Below are positions 9,145 to 17,597 of a stretch of 64,000 nt of DNA, one piece after another. A model generated the notes under the pieces. It saw only the letters and a list, made by a program, of their open reading frames with translations. It was not told the origin of the DNA and did no database searches. The stretch spans positions 10,063-74,062 of the forward strand of contig DASXSU010000091.1 in assembly GCA_036505795.1 (NCBI GenBank). Reading direction: 5' to 3'. Made by a program: the position numbers and the translations under genes. Origin of the DNA: NS-11 sp036505795. Lineage in GTDB: Bacteria; Nitrospirota; Nitrospiria; Nitrospirales; NS-4. The first letter of the stretch is position 1, and every line of letters starts with the position of its first letter.

Positions 9145-9938
9145 TGGCGCGGGAAATGTCACCGGTGTTCATGATCCAAGCGAAAGAGTTGTACGACGCC
9201 GGCAAATTCAGTGCGGCTGTCATGACTCTTCAGGAAGGCCTCAAACAGTATCCACATTTTATCAGCGCCCGCGTGCTGCTTGGAGAGATTTATTGGACTT
9301 CCGGGGAAGCGGCGTTGGCAAGAGCGGAGTTGGAGCAGGTGATTAAAGCCGTGCCGGATAATTTTGCGGCGCATCGCAAGCTGGCGCTGATCTATCGGGA
9401 AGCGGGTGAACTCCCGGCTGCGATTCAGTCCTGCCGCAACGTGCTCCAAGCCAATCCCCGGGACCTTGAGATGCGGGCCCTGCTGGATCAGCTTCAGGAA
9501 GCGCCGGACCCTGGGGCGGCGGTTGCCGGGGCGAGCCCGCTGCCGCCTGCGACTTCTACCGGGGCGCCTGCCGCTGCGCTGGCCCCTGAGCTTCCCATCG
9601 AGGCCGCTGCCGATGCTGAGCCTGAGAAGGCAAGACCGTCCGAATCGGACAGTATCGACTCCGAAACGCTGGCGGAGCTTTACATTATCCAAGGACACCG
9701 GGAAAAGGGTCTTCTGGTCTACCAACGCTTAGCCGCCAAACACCCGGCGAATGCCCGGTATCGCGCCCGTCTTGACGCTCTGGAACAGCCGACTGGTCAG
9801 GATGAAGTGCGGCCGGCAGAGGCGCTTGCTTCCGCCCCGGCGCTTCTCGATGAGAGCCCGGCGGGCAATCGACGGAAAAATCAGGTCAGACGTCTGGAAG
9901 GATGGCTGCAAGTGATCCGGACTCGCCGGCGGATTTGA
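9144..9938 (+). CDS. Tetratricopeptide-repeat protein
   Basis: No signal peptide is obvious. TPR-like helix pairs cover about residues 10-115 (AKELYDAGKFSAAVMTLQEG, LLGEIYWTSGEAALARAELE, KLALIYREAGELPAAIQSC). An Ala/Pro-rich linker (about 120-165) follows, then one more TPR-like unit (LAELYIIQGHREKGLLVYQ) and a basic C-terminus. Such proteins are scaffolds; the partner is unknown. The ATG overlaps the coaBC stop by one base and the stop overlaps the aroQ ATG by one base, so translation is coupled within a metabolic operon. Confidence 0.8.
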   Translation: MAREMSPVFMIQAKELYDAGKFSAAVMTLQEGLKQYPHFISARVLLGEIYWTSGEAALARAELEQVIKAVPDNFAAHRKLALIYREAGELPAAIQSCRNVLQANPRDLEMRALLDQLQEAPDPGAAVAGASPLPPATSTGAPAAALAPELPIEAAADAEPEKARPSESDSIDSETLAELYIIQGHREKGLLVYQRLAAKHPANARYRARLDALEQPTGQDEVRPAEALASAPALLDESPAGNRRKNQVRRLEGWLQVIRTRRRI

Positions 9939-10390
9939 TGAAGATCCTCGTGCTGCATGGTCCCAATCTGAATCTGCTCGGTACCCGGGAAACCGCGGTG
10001 TACGGCAGCGTTACACTTGAGGCGATCAACCGGGAACTGGAACGCGTGGCCAAGACCGAAGGTATAATGCTGGCCATCCATCAATCCAATGCGGAAGGGG
10101 AATTGGTCGACTGGATTCAAAAGTCGCTAGGCGACTTCGATGCCCTGATCATTAATCCCGGGGCGTTCACGCATACAAGCATTGCGTTGCGGGATGCGAT
10201 TGCCGGTGTAGGGATTCCGACCATTGAGGTGCATCTGTCGAACATTTACCGCAGAGAAGAGTTCCGGCAGCACTCCTACATCGCGGGGGTCGCCGTCGGC
10301 CAGATTTCCGGATTCGGACTGGACAGTTACATCCTGGGACTGCGGGCGGCAATGGCCCATCTCAAGCGATCGCAAGCAGTGAAGACGTGA
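9938..10390 (+). CDS. aroQ: Type II 3-dehydroquinate dehydratase
   Basis: Shikimate-pathway enzyme converting 3-dehydroquinate to 3-dehydroshikimate. KILVLHGPNLNLLGTRE is the family start, with the catalytic Tyr in AVYG, the HQSNAEGELVDWI motif, the NPGAFTHTS loop and the HLSNIYRREEFRQHS segment carrying His and Arg. ATG at 9938 is chosen over an earlier ATG at 9902 because it gives the normal 150-aa length and overlaps the upstream stop by one base. aroQ-efp-accB-accC is a common bacterial gene order. Confidence 0.95.
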   Translation: MKILVLHGPNLNLLGTRETAVYGSVTLEAINRELERVAKTEGIMLAIHQSNAEGELVDWIQKSLGDFDALIINPGAFTHTSIALRDAIAGVGIPTIEVHLSNIYRREEFRQHSYIAGVAVGQISGFGLDSYILGLRAAMAHLKRSQAVKT

Positions 10391-10444
10391 GGCACGCGCG
10401 GGCGCCGGTCTGGGCAGCGACCCATCTAAAGAAAAGGATATGCG

Positions 10445-11002
10445 GTGATAAGTACCTCAGAATTTAGAAATGGCTCAAAGGTCGAGTTGGCAGGGGAACC
10501 GTTTACGATTGTCGAGTTTCAGCACGTCAAGCCCGGAAAGGGAGGCGCCTTTGTCCGGACGAAATTAAAAAGCCTCAGAACCGGCAACGTCATCGAACGG
10601 ACGTATCGATCGGGCGAAAAACTGGATACGCCGGATCTCGACGAGCGGGAAATGAAGTTCTTGTACGCCGCGGACGAGGAGTATACCTTCATGGACACCA
10701 CCAGCTACGAGCAGCTCATGTTCAACCGGAAGCAATTAGGCGACGGCTGGGATCTGCTGAAGGAAGACATGACCGTCACGATTCTGCTTCATAATAGCGT
10801 TCCTATCGGGATGGAGTTGCCCGTGTTTGTAGAATTGAAGGTTGTGAAGACCGACCCGGGTGTGCGGGGAGACACCGCCTCCGGCGGTTCGAAACCGGCA
10901 ATTCTGGAAAGCGGCGCCACGATTAAGGTGCCGCTCTATCTGGACGAAGGTGTGGTGGTCAGGGTGGACAGCCGCACTCGTGAGTATGTGGAGCGCGCGT
11001 GA
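10445..11002 (+). CDS. efp: Translation elongation factor P
   Basis: Binds the ribosomal E site and relieves stalling at polyproline stretches. The N-terminal KOW-like domain carries the loop HVKPGKGGAFVRTK with Lys at the modifiable tip position, so modification of the EpmA or deoxyhypusine type is possible but no modifying enzyme is in this window. Two OB domains follow (TYEQLMFNR-like region, then DPGVRGDTASGGSKPA and GVVVRVDSRTREYVERA). 185 aa, normal. GTG at 10445 is the only start that keeps the family N-terminus. Confidence 0.96.
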   Translation: MISTSEFRNGSKVELAGEPFTIVEFQHVKPGKGGAFVRTKLKSLRTGNVIERTYRSGEKLDTPDLDEREMKFLYAADEEYTFMDTTSYEQLMFNRKQLGDGWDLLKEDMTVTILLHNSVPIGMELPVFVELKVVKTDPGVRGDTASGGSKPAILESGATIKVPLYLDEGVVVRVDSRTREYVERA

Positions 11003-11541
11003 TGAAACGGTCTCCTCTTCAGCAGGACAGCAAGGCCAAGAAAAAACTCCCGCAGCCTCGCCCTGATGCGCTGATCGATCCGAAAGTGTTGCAGGAGCTG
11101 ATCGACATTTTTCAGACGGCGGGGGTGGCCGACATGGAGGTAGAACGCCAGGGCCTTCGGGTGCGTCTACGGCGGGACGAAGCCATCGCGCCGCGGTCTA
11201 GTCACGAAGTGTCTGTGCATATACCGGACCAGAACCGCCGGCCACCCACCATAGACACGCCTGCGTCTCTTCTCGCCACTGATAAATTGCTGACCGTGAC
11301 ATCACCGATTGTCGGCATCTTCTACCGATCGGCGTCACCCGAGACTGAGGCCTATGTCGAAGAAGGAGCCTACGTCAAAAAAGGTCATGTCCTCTGCATT
11401 GTAGAAGCCATGAAGTTGATGAACGAGATCGAATCAGAAGTTGATGGCCGCGTCGTGAAAATTTTTCTCGAAAATGCGAAGCCTGTCGAATACGGCGAGC
11501 CGTTGTTCCTGATAGAACCCGGCGCGGCGCCTGAGGATTAG
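11002..11541 (+). CDS. accB: Acetyl-CoA carboxylase biotin carboxyl carrier protein
   Basis: Carries the biotin that shuttles CO2 in the first step of fatty-acid synthesis. The biotinylation motif EAMKLMNEIE is intact in a C-terminal lipoyl/biotinyl domain (about residues 95-175), preceded by a helical N-terminal region (LQELIDIFQTAGVADMEVE) and a polar linker. ATG at 11002 overlaps the efp TGA; GTG at 10999 is one codon upstream and also possible. accC follows without a gap. Confidence 0.95.
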   Translation: MKRSPLQQDSKAKKKLPQPRPDALIDPKVLQELIDIFQTAGVADMEVERQGLRVRLRRDEAIAPRSSHEVSVHIPDQNRRPPTIDTPASLLATDKLLTVTSPIVGIFYRSASPETEAYVEEGAYVKKGHVLCIVEAMKLMNEIESEVDGRVVKIFLENAKPVEYGEPLFLIEPGAAPED

Positions 11542-12891
11542 GTGTTTAAAAAGATTCTGGTCGCCAATCGTGGAGAGATTGCGGTTCGGGTCATTCGGGC
11601 CTGCAAAGAGCTCGGGGTTCGAAGCGTGGCGGTCCATTCCGAGGTCGACGGGAATGCCCTGCATGTCCGGCTGGCCGACGAGCATCTGTGTATCGGGCCC
11701 GCCGATCCACTCCTCAGTTACAGAAACATTCCGAACATCCTGAGCGCCGCTGAAATCACCGCCTGCGACGCGATCCATCCGGGTTATGGGTTCCTGGCGG
11801 AGAATGCGCATTTCGCGGAGGTCTGTGAGTCCATCGGCATCAAATTCATTGGTCCGAGCTCGGAGAATATCGCGACCATGGGCGACAAGTCGAAAGCCCG
11901 TGAGTTGATGATTCGCCAGGGCGTGCCGGTCATGCCCGGGAGCGAAGGCGCAATCGCGACGTCGGAGGAGGCGGTGCTGGTGGCGGGGAAGATCGGCTAT
12001 CCGGTCATCATTAAGGCGTCGGCGGGCGGCGGTGGCCGCGGCATGCGTGTCGTCAATAAAGAAGAAGAATTGACCCACGCATTTCAGGCGGCACGCGCCG
12101 AGGCGTCCGCGTCATTCGGTGATGAGGCGGTGTATATCGAAAAATATTTCATGGAACCACGGCATATCGAGGTCCAAATCCTTGCAGATGAGCGGGGCCG
12201 AACGATTTCGCTCGGCGAACGGGACTGCTCAATCCAGCGGCGCTATCAAAAGATACTCGAAGAATGCCCGTCACCGGCAGTGGATGACCGCCTCCGCCGG
12301 GAACTCAGCCGGGTGGCCGTGGCCGTGGCGCAGGCGGTTCGCTACCGGAACGCCGGAACGGTTGAGTTCTTGTTGGATAAGGATCGCCGATTCTTCTTCA
12401 TGGAAATGAATACACGGATTCAGGTGGAGCATCCGATCACCGAGGAAGTCACGGGCATTGACTTGGTGAAGGAGCAGATCAAAATCGCCGCAGGCATGCC
12501 GCTCCCCTTGAAACAGCAGGACGTGAAAATCAACGGGCATAGTATCGAATGCCGGATCAATGCCGAATGCCCCGAGAAGTTCACGCCCAGCCCCGGCCGC
12601 ATCTCTCGATTCCATGCTCCCGGCGGGCCAGGCGTTCGAGTCGACTCGGCGATCGAAGCTGGCGCAGAAATCCCGACTCAGTACGATTCGCTCATCGCCA
12701 AGCTCATTGTGTGGGGACAGACGCGCGAGGAGGCCCTGGGCAGAATGCGACGGGCAGTTGAGGAATGCGTAGTGGAGGGGGTCAAGACGACGCTCCCGCT
12801 ACACCTGCGGATCCTCGACGATCCGGAGTTTCAAAAGGGCCGATTCTCAACCTCGTTTCTCGAGCGGTTTGTTTCCGCCTACCCTTCCTAA
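11542..12891 (+). CDS. accC: Acetyl-CoA carboxylase biotin carboxylase subunit
   Basis: ATP-grasp enzyme that carboxylates the biotin on AccB. N-terminal FKKILVANRGEIAVRVIRAC, glycine-rich ATP loop KASAGGGGRGMRVV, active-site EMNTRIQVEHPITEEVTG, and a C-terminal biotin-carboxylase domain. 449 aa, normal. GTG at 11542 directly follows the accB TAG. The carboxyltransferase genes accA and accD are not in this window. Confidence 0.97.
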   Translation: MFKKILVANRGEIAVRVIRACKELGVRSVAVHSEVDGNALHVRLADEHLCIGPADPLLSYRNIPNILSAAEITACDAIHPGYGFLAENAHFAEVCESIGIKFIGPSSENIATMGDKSKARELMIRQGVPVMPGSEGAIATSEEAVLVAGKIGYPVIIKASAGGGGRGMRVVNKEEELTHAFQAARAEASASFGDEAVYIEKYFMEPRHIEVQILADERGRTISLGERDCSIQRRYQKILEECPSPAVDDRLRRELSRVAVAVAQAVRYRNAGTVEFLLDKDRRFFFMEMNTRIQVEHPITEEVTGIDLVKEQIKIAAGMPLPLKQQDVKINGHSIECRINAECPEKFTPSPGRISRFHAPGGPGVRVDSAIEAGAEIPTQYDSLIAKLIVWGQTREEALGRMRRAVEECVVEGVKTTLPLHLRILDDPEFQKGRFSTSFLERFVSAYPS

Positions 12892-12904
12892 TCTCTCCCT
12901 CAAC

Positions 12905-13570
12905 GTGGCTCTGTCGCCAGGACAACCTTCTTCTCTGCGCGGCCGATTCCTCGGGGGTCTCTACCTGATTCTTGACCCGGCCGTGGCCGGAAATCGATCT
13001 CTTGAGGAAATCGCTGCAGAGGCCCTGCGCCTGGGCGTGCGCTCCTTCCAGCTACGGGTGAAGACTCCTGATACCGGCGTCATGTATGACCTGGCATCAA
13101 AATTGGCGCCTCTAATCCATGCGGCCGGCGGCCTGCTCATCGTGAATGACCGCTGCGACGTCGCGCTGGCGGTCGGAGCGGATGGCGTGCATCTAGGGCA
13201 GGAGGATCTTCCCTTGGCCGAGGCCAGAGCGCTGGTCGGCTCGCGCATGTTTATCGGAATCTCCACCCATACCCTTGCCCAAGCCCTCGGATCAGAAGCC
13301 GGGGGCGCGGACTACATCGGATTTGGCCCGATCTTTCCGACGCGTACGAAGAGCCAACCGGAGCCGGTGGTGGGGATTGAGCAACTCCGGGAGGTATGCG
13401 CCCGGCTGCGGCTTCCGGTCGTCGCGATCGGTGGAATCCATGCCGCCAACATCCGTGCGGTTGTTGATGCCGGCGCCGACGCCGTCGCGGTTCTTTCCGC
13501 CGTGCTCTCTGCGCCGGACCCGTCCAGCGCGCTCGACGGCTTGATCATCGCGATGAATCGCCCGAAATAA
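12905..13570 (+). CDS. thiE: Thiamine-phosphate synthase
   Basis: Joins HMP-pyrophosphate and hydroxyethylthiazole phosphate to give thiamine phosphate. TIM-barrel motifs: SFQLRVK, VNDRCDVALAVGADGVHLGQ, IGISTHT, DYIGFGPIFPT (pyrophosphate loop) and VAIGGI. GTG at 12905 gives 221 aa and lies 13 nt after the accC stop. An in-frame TTG at 12869 would overlap accC and is the alternative. It appears to be the last gene of the nth-to-thiE run. Confidence 0.9.
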   Translation: MALSPGQPSSLRGRFLGGLYLILDPAVAGNRSLEEIAAEALRLGVRSFQLRVKTPDTGVMYDLASKLAPLIHAAGGLLIVNDRCDVALAVGADGVHLGQEDLPLAEARALVGSRMFIGISTHTLAQALGSEAGGADYIGFGPIFPTRTKSQPEPVVGIEQLREVCARLRLPVVAIGGIHAANIRAVVDAGADAVAVLSAVLSAPDPSSALDGLIIAMNRPK

Positions 13571-13589
13571 AATTGATTCGACTCTCGGG

Positions 13590-14726
13590 TTAGGCAGAGC
13601 CCTTTCGCCGAGGGCTTTTGGGCTTGCGTTTGGAAGGTGCGGCCGCAGTCCGGACCGGTCGGGGCACATTTTTCGCCCGTGTAGAGCGCGCCGAGTTTGC
13701 GTTTCTCAGAGCCGTGAGTCGAGACTCAATATCGCGGAGCTGTTGCCGCAACTCCGGGAGCTTTGCCAATGCCGCCATCGACCTCAGCCATGCCTTATGA
13801 GGCATGGCGGGGAATCCGGCAATGATTTCACCGTCGCCGACATCGCGACTAATGCCGCAACGGGCGGCAGCCATGACCTGATGGCCGATCGTGATATGAT
13901 CGGCCACGCCCGCCTGGCCGCCGAGCACCACATAGTGACCCGTTCGGCTGCTGCCCGCGATCCCCACCTGCGCGACGAGAATGTTGTGTTCGCCGATCTC
14001 CACGTTATGCGCAATCTGGACGAGATTATCGACTTTTGTCCCCCGGCGGATGATCGTAGTGCCGAAAGTCGCGCGATCGACCGTGACATTGGCCCCAAGC
14101 TCGACATCGTCTTCGATCACCACGGTACCGATCTGCGGAATTTTGTGATGTCGGCCTTCATGCTGCAGAAAGCCGAATCCATCACTGCCGATGACCGTGC
14201 CGGGATGAATGATGACGCGGTCGCCAATCGTCACGCCTTCTCTGATTGTCACATTCGGATAGATCAGACAATCAGCGCCGAGCTTTGTTCCGCCTCCGAT
14301 GAACACGCCCGGATAGATCTGTGTACCGCGCCCGATCTGAGCCGCGTCGTCAATCGTCGCAAACGGCCAGATGGAAACATGATCGCCGAAGGTGACATCT
14401 TTCCCGATCTGGCAGAGATTGCTGATACCTTTCATGGCAGCGGGCCTGAGGAAGAAGTTTGCCACGACCTTCGTCATCGCCAGCGCGGGATGCGGCACGA
14501 CAATCTGGGCGCAGCGAAGCTCATGGATGTGGCGATGCGTCAGCAGCAGGCCGGCCCGGCTGGACGATGCTGACTTGAACGCGGCATCGCTATCAACGAA
14601 AGAGACGTCGGACGGTTTGGCGTCAGGTAAGCCGGCCGCTCCTTCGAGCATCAGGTGAGAAGAACCAATGAGCTGAGCTTGAAGAAAGGCAGCGACTTGA
14701 CCTGCCGTGACAGGGGAGATGGGCAT
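13590..14726 (-). CDS. lpxD: UDP-3-O-(3-hydroxyacyl)glucosamine N-acyltransferase
   Basis: Third enzyme of lipid A synthesis; it shows that the organism makes LPS-type lipid A. After an N-terminal uridine-binding domain (about residues 1-95), a left-handed beta helix of hexapeptide repeats runs to about residue 315. The active-site His lies in NLVQIAHNVEIG. The C-terminal ~55 residues are basic and low-complexity (RKPKSPRRKGSA), an unusual tail. ATG at 14726 is preferred to upstream TTG at 14765 because the latter coincides with the -35 box. Overlapping divergent promoters separate it from trpF. Confidence 0.94.
   Translation of the reverse strand: MPISPVTAGQVAAFLQAQLIGSSHLMLEGAAGLPDAKPSDVSFVDSDAAFKSASSSRAGLLLTHRHIHELRCAQIVVPHPALAMTKVVANFFLRPAAMKGISNLCQIGKDVTFGDHVSIWPFATIDDAAQIGRGTQIYPGVFIGGGTKLGADCLIYPNVTIREGVTIGDRVIIHPGTVIGSDGFGFLQHEGRHHKIPQIGTVVIEDDVELGANVTVDRATFGTTIIRRGTKVDNLVQIAHNVEIGEHNILVAQVGIAGSSRTGHYVVLGGQAGVADHITIGHQVMAAARCGISRDVGDGEIIAGFPAMPHKAWLRSMAALAKLPELRQQLRDIESRLTALRNANSARSTRAKNVPRPVRTAAAPSKRKPKSPRRKGSA
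13598..13620 (+). terminator. Intrinsic terminator of the nth-to-thiE run
   Basis: AGCCCT (13598-13603) pairs with AGGGCT (13611-13616) across TTCGCCG and is followed by TTTT. It sits 27 nt after thiE and overlaps the 3' coding end of the convergent lpxD. Confidence 0.5.
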
Positions 14727-14736
14727 GAGTCGGAGT

Positions 14737-14765
14737 AGAATAGTCAATTTCGGAATCGGGGTCAA
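14737..14765 (-). promoter_or_regulatory. lpxD promoter (near-leaderless)
   Basis: On the minus strand TTGACC (14765-14760), a 17-nt spacer and TATTCT (14742-14737) form a good sigma70-type promoter. The expected transcript start (about 14730) is only 4 nt before the lpxD ATG. Confidence 0.5.
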
Positions 14766-14778
14766 GGTGAGCTATAAT
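14749..14778 (+). promoter_or_regulatory. trpF promoter (near-leaderless)
   Basis: A perfect TATAAT at 14773-14778 lies 9 nt before the trpF ATG; a weak TTCGGA (14749-14754) is 18 nt upstream. The predicted start is about 14785. The core overlaps the lpxD promoter on the other strand. Confidence 0.45.
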
Positions 14779-14787
14779 TCTTCGCTT

Positions 14788-15453
14788 ATGGTCACGATCA
14801 AGATCTGCGGAATCACGAATATGAATGATGCCTCGGCGGCCGTGGACGCGGGGGCGGACGCGCTGGGGTTCGTGTTTTACCGCGAGAGTGCGCGGGCAGT
14901 CTCTCGAAAGACCGCGGCGGCGATCATTGCCCGTCTGCCCAAGAACATCATGCCGGTCGGCGTGTTCGTCGATGAAGACCTGGACCTGGTGCGGGAGACG
15001 ATGACCGAGTGTGGGCTGCGGATCGCACAGCTTCATGGCGCTGAGAGCGCCGACTACTGTGCGACCCTCGGCCGGTCGGTCATTAAAGCCATTCGGGTGC
15101 GAGACTCCTCAGACCTGGAAGCCATGGCAGACTATGCGGTCGGCGCCTTTCTGTTGGATGCCTTTGTTCCGGGGGTGCCGGGCGGCACGGGCACCTGCGT
15201 GGATTGGCGGCTTGTGAGCCCGATCAACAAGCGCTATCGCATCATTCTAGCTGGGGGTCTGACCGCGGAGAATGTCGGCGAGGCCATTCGGCGGCTTCGC
15301 CCGCAAGCTGTGGATGTCAGCAGCGGCGTGGAGCTCTCCCCGGGCAGGAAGGACCATGCCAAGCTCACGGCCTTTGTGGCCGCTGCCAGGCAGGCTTTCG
15401 CGAATCTTCCTCTCGTCGTCGGAGAAGGCAACGATACAGCGATCGGCGGTTGA
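14788..15453 (+). CDS. trpF: Phosphoribosylanthranilate isomerase
   Basis: Tryptophan pathway: Amadori rearrangement of PRA to CdRP. The catalytic Cys is in VTIKICGITN and the Asp in AFLLDAF; phosphate-binding LAGGLTAENV and VDVSSGVE are intact. ATG at 14788 places the start right before the conserved TIKICGIT; upstream codons to 14707 lie in the divergent promoter region. 221 aa. First of a trpF-trpB-trpA run; trpB has its own promoter signal overlapping the trpF stop. Confidence 0.95.
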   Translation: MVTIKICGITNMNDASAAVDAGADALGFVFYRESARAVSRKTAAAIIARLPKNIMPVGVFVDEDLDLVRETMTECGLRIAQLHGAESADYCATLGRSVIKAIRVRDSSDLEAMADYAVGAFLLDAFVPGVPGGTGTCVDWRLVSPINKRYRIILAGGLTAENVGEAIRRLRPQAVDVSSGVELSPGRKDHAKLTAFVAAARQAFANLPLVVGEGNDTAIGG

Positions 15454-15478
15454 TTGGGCCTGCTGCCTCCCTTATACT
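15450..15478 (+). promoter_or_regulatory. trpB promoter (near-leaderless)
   Basis: TTGATT (15450-15455), a 17-nt spacer and TATACT (15473-15478). The -35 box overlaps the trpF TGA. The predicted start (about 15485) is 2 nt before the trpB ATG, and no Shine-Dalgarno is present. Confidence 0.5.
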
Positions 15479-15486
15479 GAGCGGCT

Positions 15487-16680
15487 ATGCAAACGATCCC
15501 TGACGAACGCGGACGCTTCGGAATTTTTGGCGGACGGTACGCGCCGGAAACCCTGATCCCCGCTCTCGAGGAACTGACGCTGGTGTATGCGAAGGCCCGG
15601 CGGGATCCCGCATTCCGGGCGGAGCTGGGCTACTACCTTCGACAGTATGTCGGGCGGCCGACTCCGCTGTATTTCGCGGAGCGCCTGACGAAGCAGCTGG
15701 GCGGCGCCAAGATCTACTTGAAGCGGGAAGATCTCTGCCATACCGGGGCGCACAAGATCAACAACACCATGGGTCAGATCTTGCTTGCCCGCCGGATGGG
15801 CAAGCCGCGCGTGATCGCCGAGACGGGCGCCGGGCAGCATGGCGTTGCGGTCGCGACGGTGGCTGCCATGTTTGGGCTCGACTGCGAAGTCTATATGGGG
15901 GTGGAGGACATGGAGCGGCAGGCTCTCAATGTCTTCCGGATGCGGTTGCTGGGCACCAGGGTCACGGCCGTGGACGCCGGCAGCAAAACGTTGAAGGACG
16001 CGATCAGCGAGGCGATGCGTGACTGGGCCACAAACGTTCGAACAACCCATTACATTCTGGGATCAGTGCTGGGGCCTCATCCTTATCCCATGATGGTCCG
16101 TGATTTCCAGTCCGTCATCGGCCGGGAAGCCCGCAAGCAGATATTGCAATCTCACGGCAAACTTCCTCAGTACCTCATTGCCTGTGTCGGCGGTGGCAGC
16201 AATGCGATCGGGCTGTTCACGGCCTTCCTCAAGGACCGTCTCGTGAAGATGATCGGGGTGGAAGCGGGGGGGCTCGGCATCGGAAGCGGCAAGCATGCCG
16301 CTCGTTTTTCGACCGGATCTGTGGGTGTGCTGCAGGGGACGATGACCTACCTGCTTCAGAACGTGGACGGCCAGATCCAGCTTACGCACTCCGTCTCGGC
16401 CGGCCTGGATTACGCCGCCGTCGGCCCTGAGCACGCCTACTACAAAGAGAAGGATCGCATTACCTATACCTCCGCGACAGATGACGAGGCCATCGGCGCT
16501 TTCGACCTGCTCGCCCAGACCGAAGGCATCATGCCGGCGTTGGAATCCGCGCACGCCATTGCTGAGGCGGTAAAGGTCGCGCCACGCTTAAAGCGCAGCG
16601 AGGCCATCCTGGTCAACCTTTCGGGTCGAGGTGATAAAGACGTCCATCAGATCGCGCGTCTCAAGGGCGTTGCGCTATGA
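15487..16680 (+). CDS. trpB: Tryptophan synthase beta chain
   Basis: PLP enzyme that condenses indole with serine. The PLP Lys is in HTGAHKINN, the substrate loop is ETGAGQHG, the phosphate loop GGGSNAIG, and the C-terminus is SGRGDKDV. The 397-aa length is that of the standard TrpB1 type. The stop overlaps the trpA ATG (ATGA), the usual arrangement for the alpha2-beta2 complex. Confidence 0.97.
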   Translation: MQTIPDERGRFGIFGGRYAPETLIPALEELTLVYAKARRDPAFRAELGYYLRQYVGRPTPLYFAERLTKQLGGAKIYLKREDLCHTGAHKINNTMGQILLARRMGKPRVIAETGAGQHGVAVATVAAMFGLDCEVYMGVEDMERQALNVFRMRLLGTRVTAVDAGSKTLKDAISEAMRDWATNVRTTHYILGSVLGPHPYPMMVRDFQSVIGREARKQILQSHGKLPQYLIACVGGGSNAIGLFTAFLKDRLVKMIGVEAGGLGIGSGKHAARFSTGSVGVLQGTMTYLLQNVDGQIQLTHSVSAGLDYAAVGPEHAYYKEKDRITYTSATDDEAIGAFDLLAQTEGIMPALESAHAIAEAVKVAPRLKRSEAILVNLSGRGDKDVHQIARLKGVAL

Positions 16681-17555
16681 CTCCAGAAGCTGCACCAGGA
16701 AAGGCATCGGCTGCCAAACGATCACTCGCTCCTCGAGGGACAGAGGAGCGTAAGGGGAGCCGGCTGAAAGCGACGTTCAGTGACCTGGCCGTCAAACACG
16801 AAAAGGCATTGATCGCCTATATCATGGCCGGGGATCCGTCTCTGGAGGATACAGAAAGCTATGTCCTGCAGCTCGCCGATGCCGGTGCAGACATCATTGA
16901 ATTGGGGGTGCCGTTTTCCGACCCCATTGCGGATGGCCCCGTGATTCAGCAGGCGGCGGGCAGAGCGCTTCGTTCAGGCACGACGCTGAAGAAAATTTTA
17001 AGGACGGTGACGGCGCTTCGGGCGCGTACGCAACTGCCGCTGGTCCTCATGACCTACTACAATACCCTTTTGCAATATGGGGAAGTCGCCTTTTGCACCG
17101 ACGCCCGGCGCGCTGGGGTGGACGGCGTCATCGTGCCGGACCTGCCTCCGGATGAGGCGCTGAGCCTGCGGGCATTAGCTCTGGGGACGGGGCTTGACGT
17201 GATCTTTCTTCTGGCGCCTACGAGTCCAGCGAAACGGCAGGCGTCGATCGCCCGGCTCTCGCAGGGGTTTATCTACTATGTGTCGCTCACCGGCATCACA
17301 GGCGCCAAGTTAACGGACAAGGCTGACGTCGAGAAAAAGGTACGCGAAATCCGTCGGTATTCGAAAACACCGATAGCGGTTGGATTCGGAATCTCGACTC
17401 CGGAAGATGCCCGCCAGGTCGCTAATTTTGCCGACGGTGTGATCGTCGGAAGCGCGCTGGTGAAGATCATCGCTGCGAACGGTGATCGAGCTGCCGTTGG
17501 CGAGCGCCTCCGGAACTTCACGCTTTCGCTTAAAGCCGCCACCCGGCCGGCATAG
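16677..17555 (+). CDS. trpA: Tryptophan synthase alpha chain
   Basis: Cleaves indole-3-glycerol phosphate to indole. The catalytic Glu and Asp lie in IIELGVPFSDPIADGP; phosphate-binding VGFGIS and IVGSALV are present. ATG at 16677 overlaps the trpB stop by 4 nt. This gives about 30 extra, basic N-terminal residues before the family start (ATFSDLAVKHEKALIAYI). No later canonical start fits better, so the extension is probably real. Confidence 0.94.
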   Translation: MTPEAAPGKASAAKRSLAPRGTEERKGSRLKATFSDLAVKHEKALIAYIMAGDPSLEDTESYVLQLADAGADIIELGVPFSDPIADGPVIQQAAGRALRSGTTLKKILRTVTALRARTQLPLVLMTYYNTLLQYGEVAFCTDARRAGVDGVIVPDLPPDEALSLRALALGTGLDVIFLLAPTSPAKRQASIARLSQGFIYYVSLTGITGAKLTDKADVEKKVREIRRYSKTPIAVGFGISTPEDARQVANFADGVIVGSALVKIIAANGDRAAVGERLRNFTLSLKAATRPA

Positions 17556-17556
17556 G

Positions 17557-17572
17557 GGAATGGCTCCATTCC
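17557..17572. terminator. Short hairpin between convergent trpA and lolD
   Basis: GGAATGG pairs with CCATTCC with almost no loop. There is no T tract, so terminator function is uncertain; it sits exactly between convergent genes. Confidence 0.3.
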
Positions 17573-17597
17573 TAAGGTGCCTGTCCCCGGTTTTAGG
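17571..17597. repeat. Possible REP-like motif at the lolD 3' end
   Basis: The segment is bounded by CCTAA and TTAGG and contains CTGTCCCC (17581-17588), whose complement GGGGACAG recurs at 60635-60642; a near variant is at 5163-5170. Too short to classify. Confidence 0.25.

Noticed and set aside
13743..14573. Plus-strand 276-codon open frame across lpxD
   Set aside because: Antisense to lpxD, whose hexapeptide repeats leave a His/Asp-rich reverse frame; no promoter or Shine-Dalgarno.
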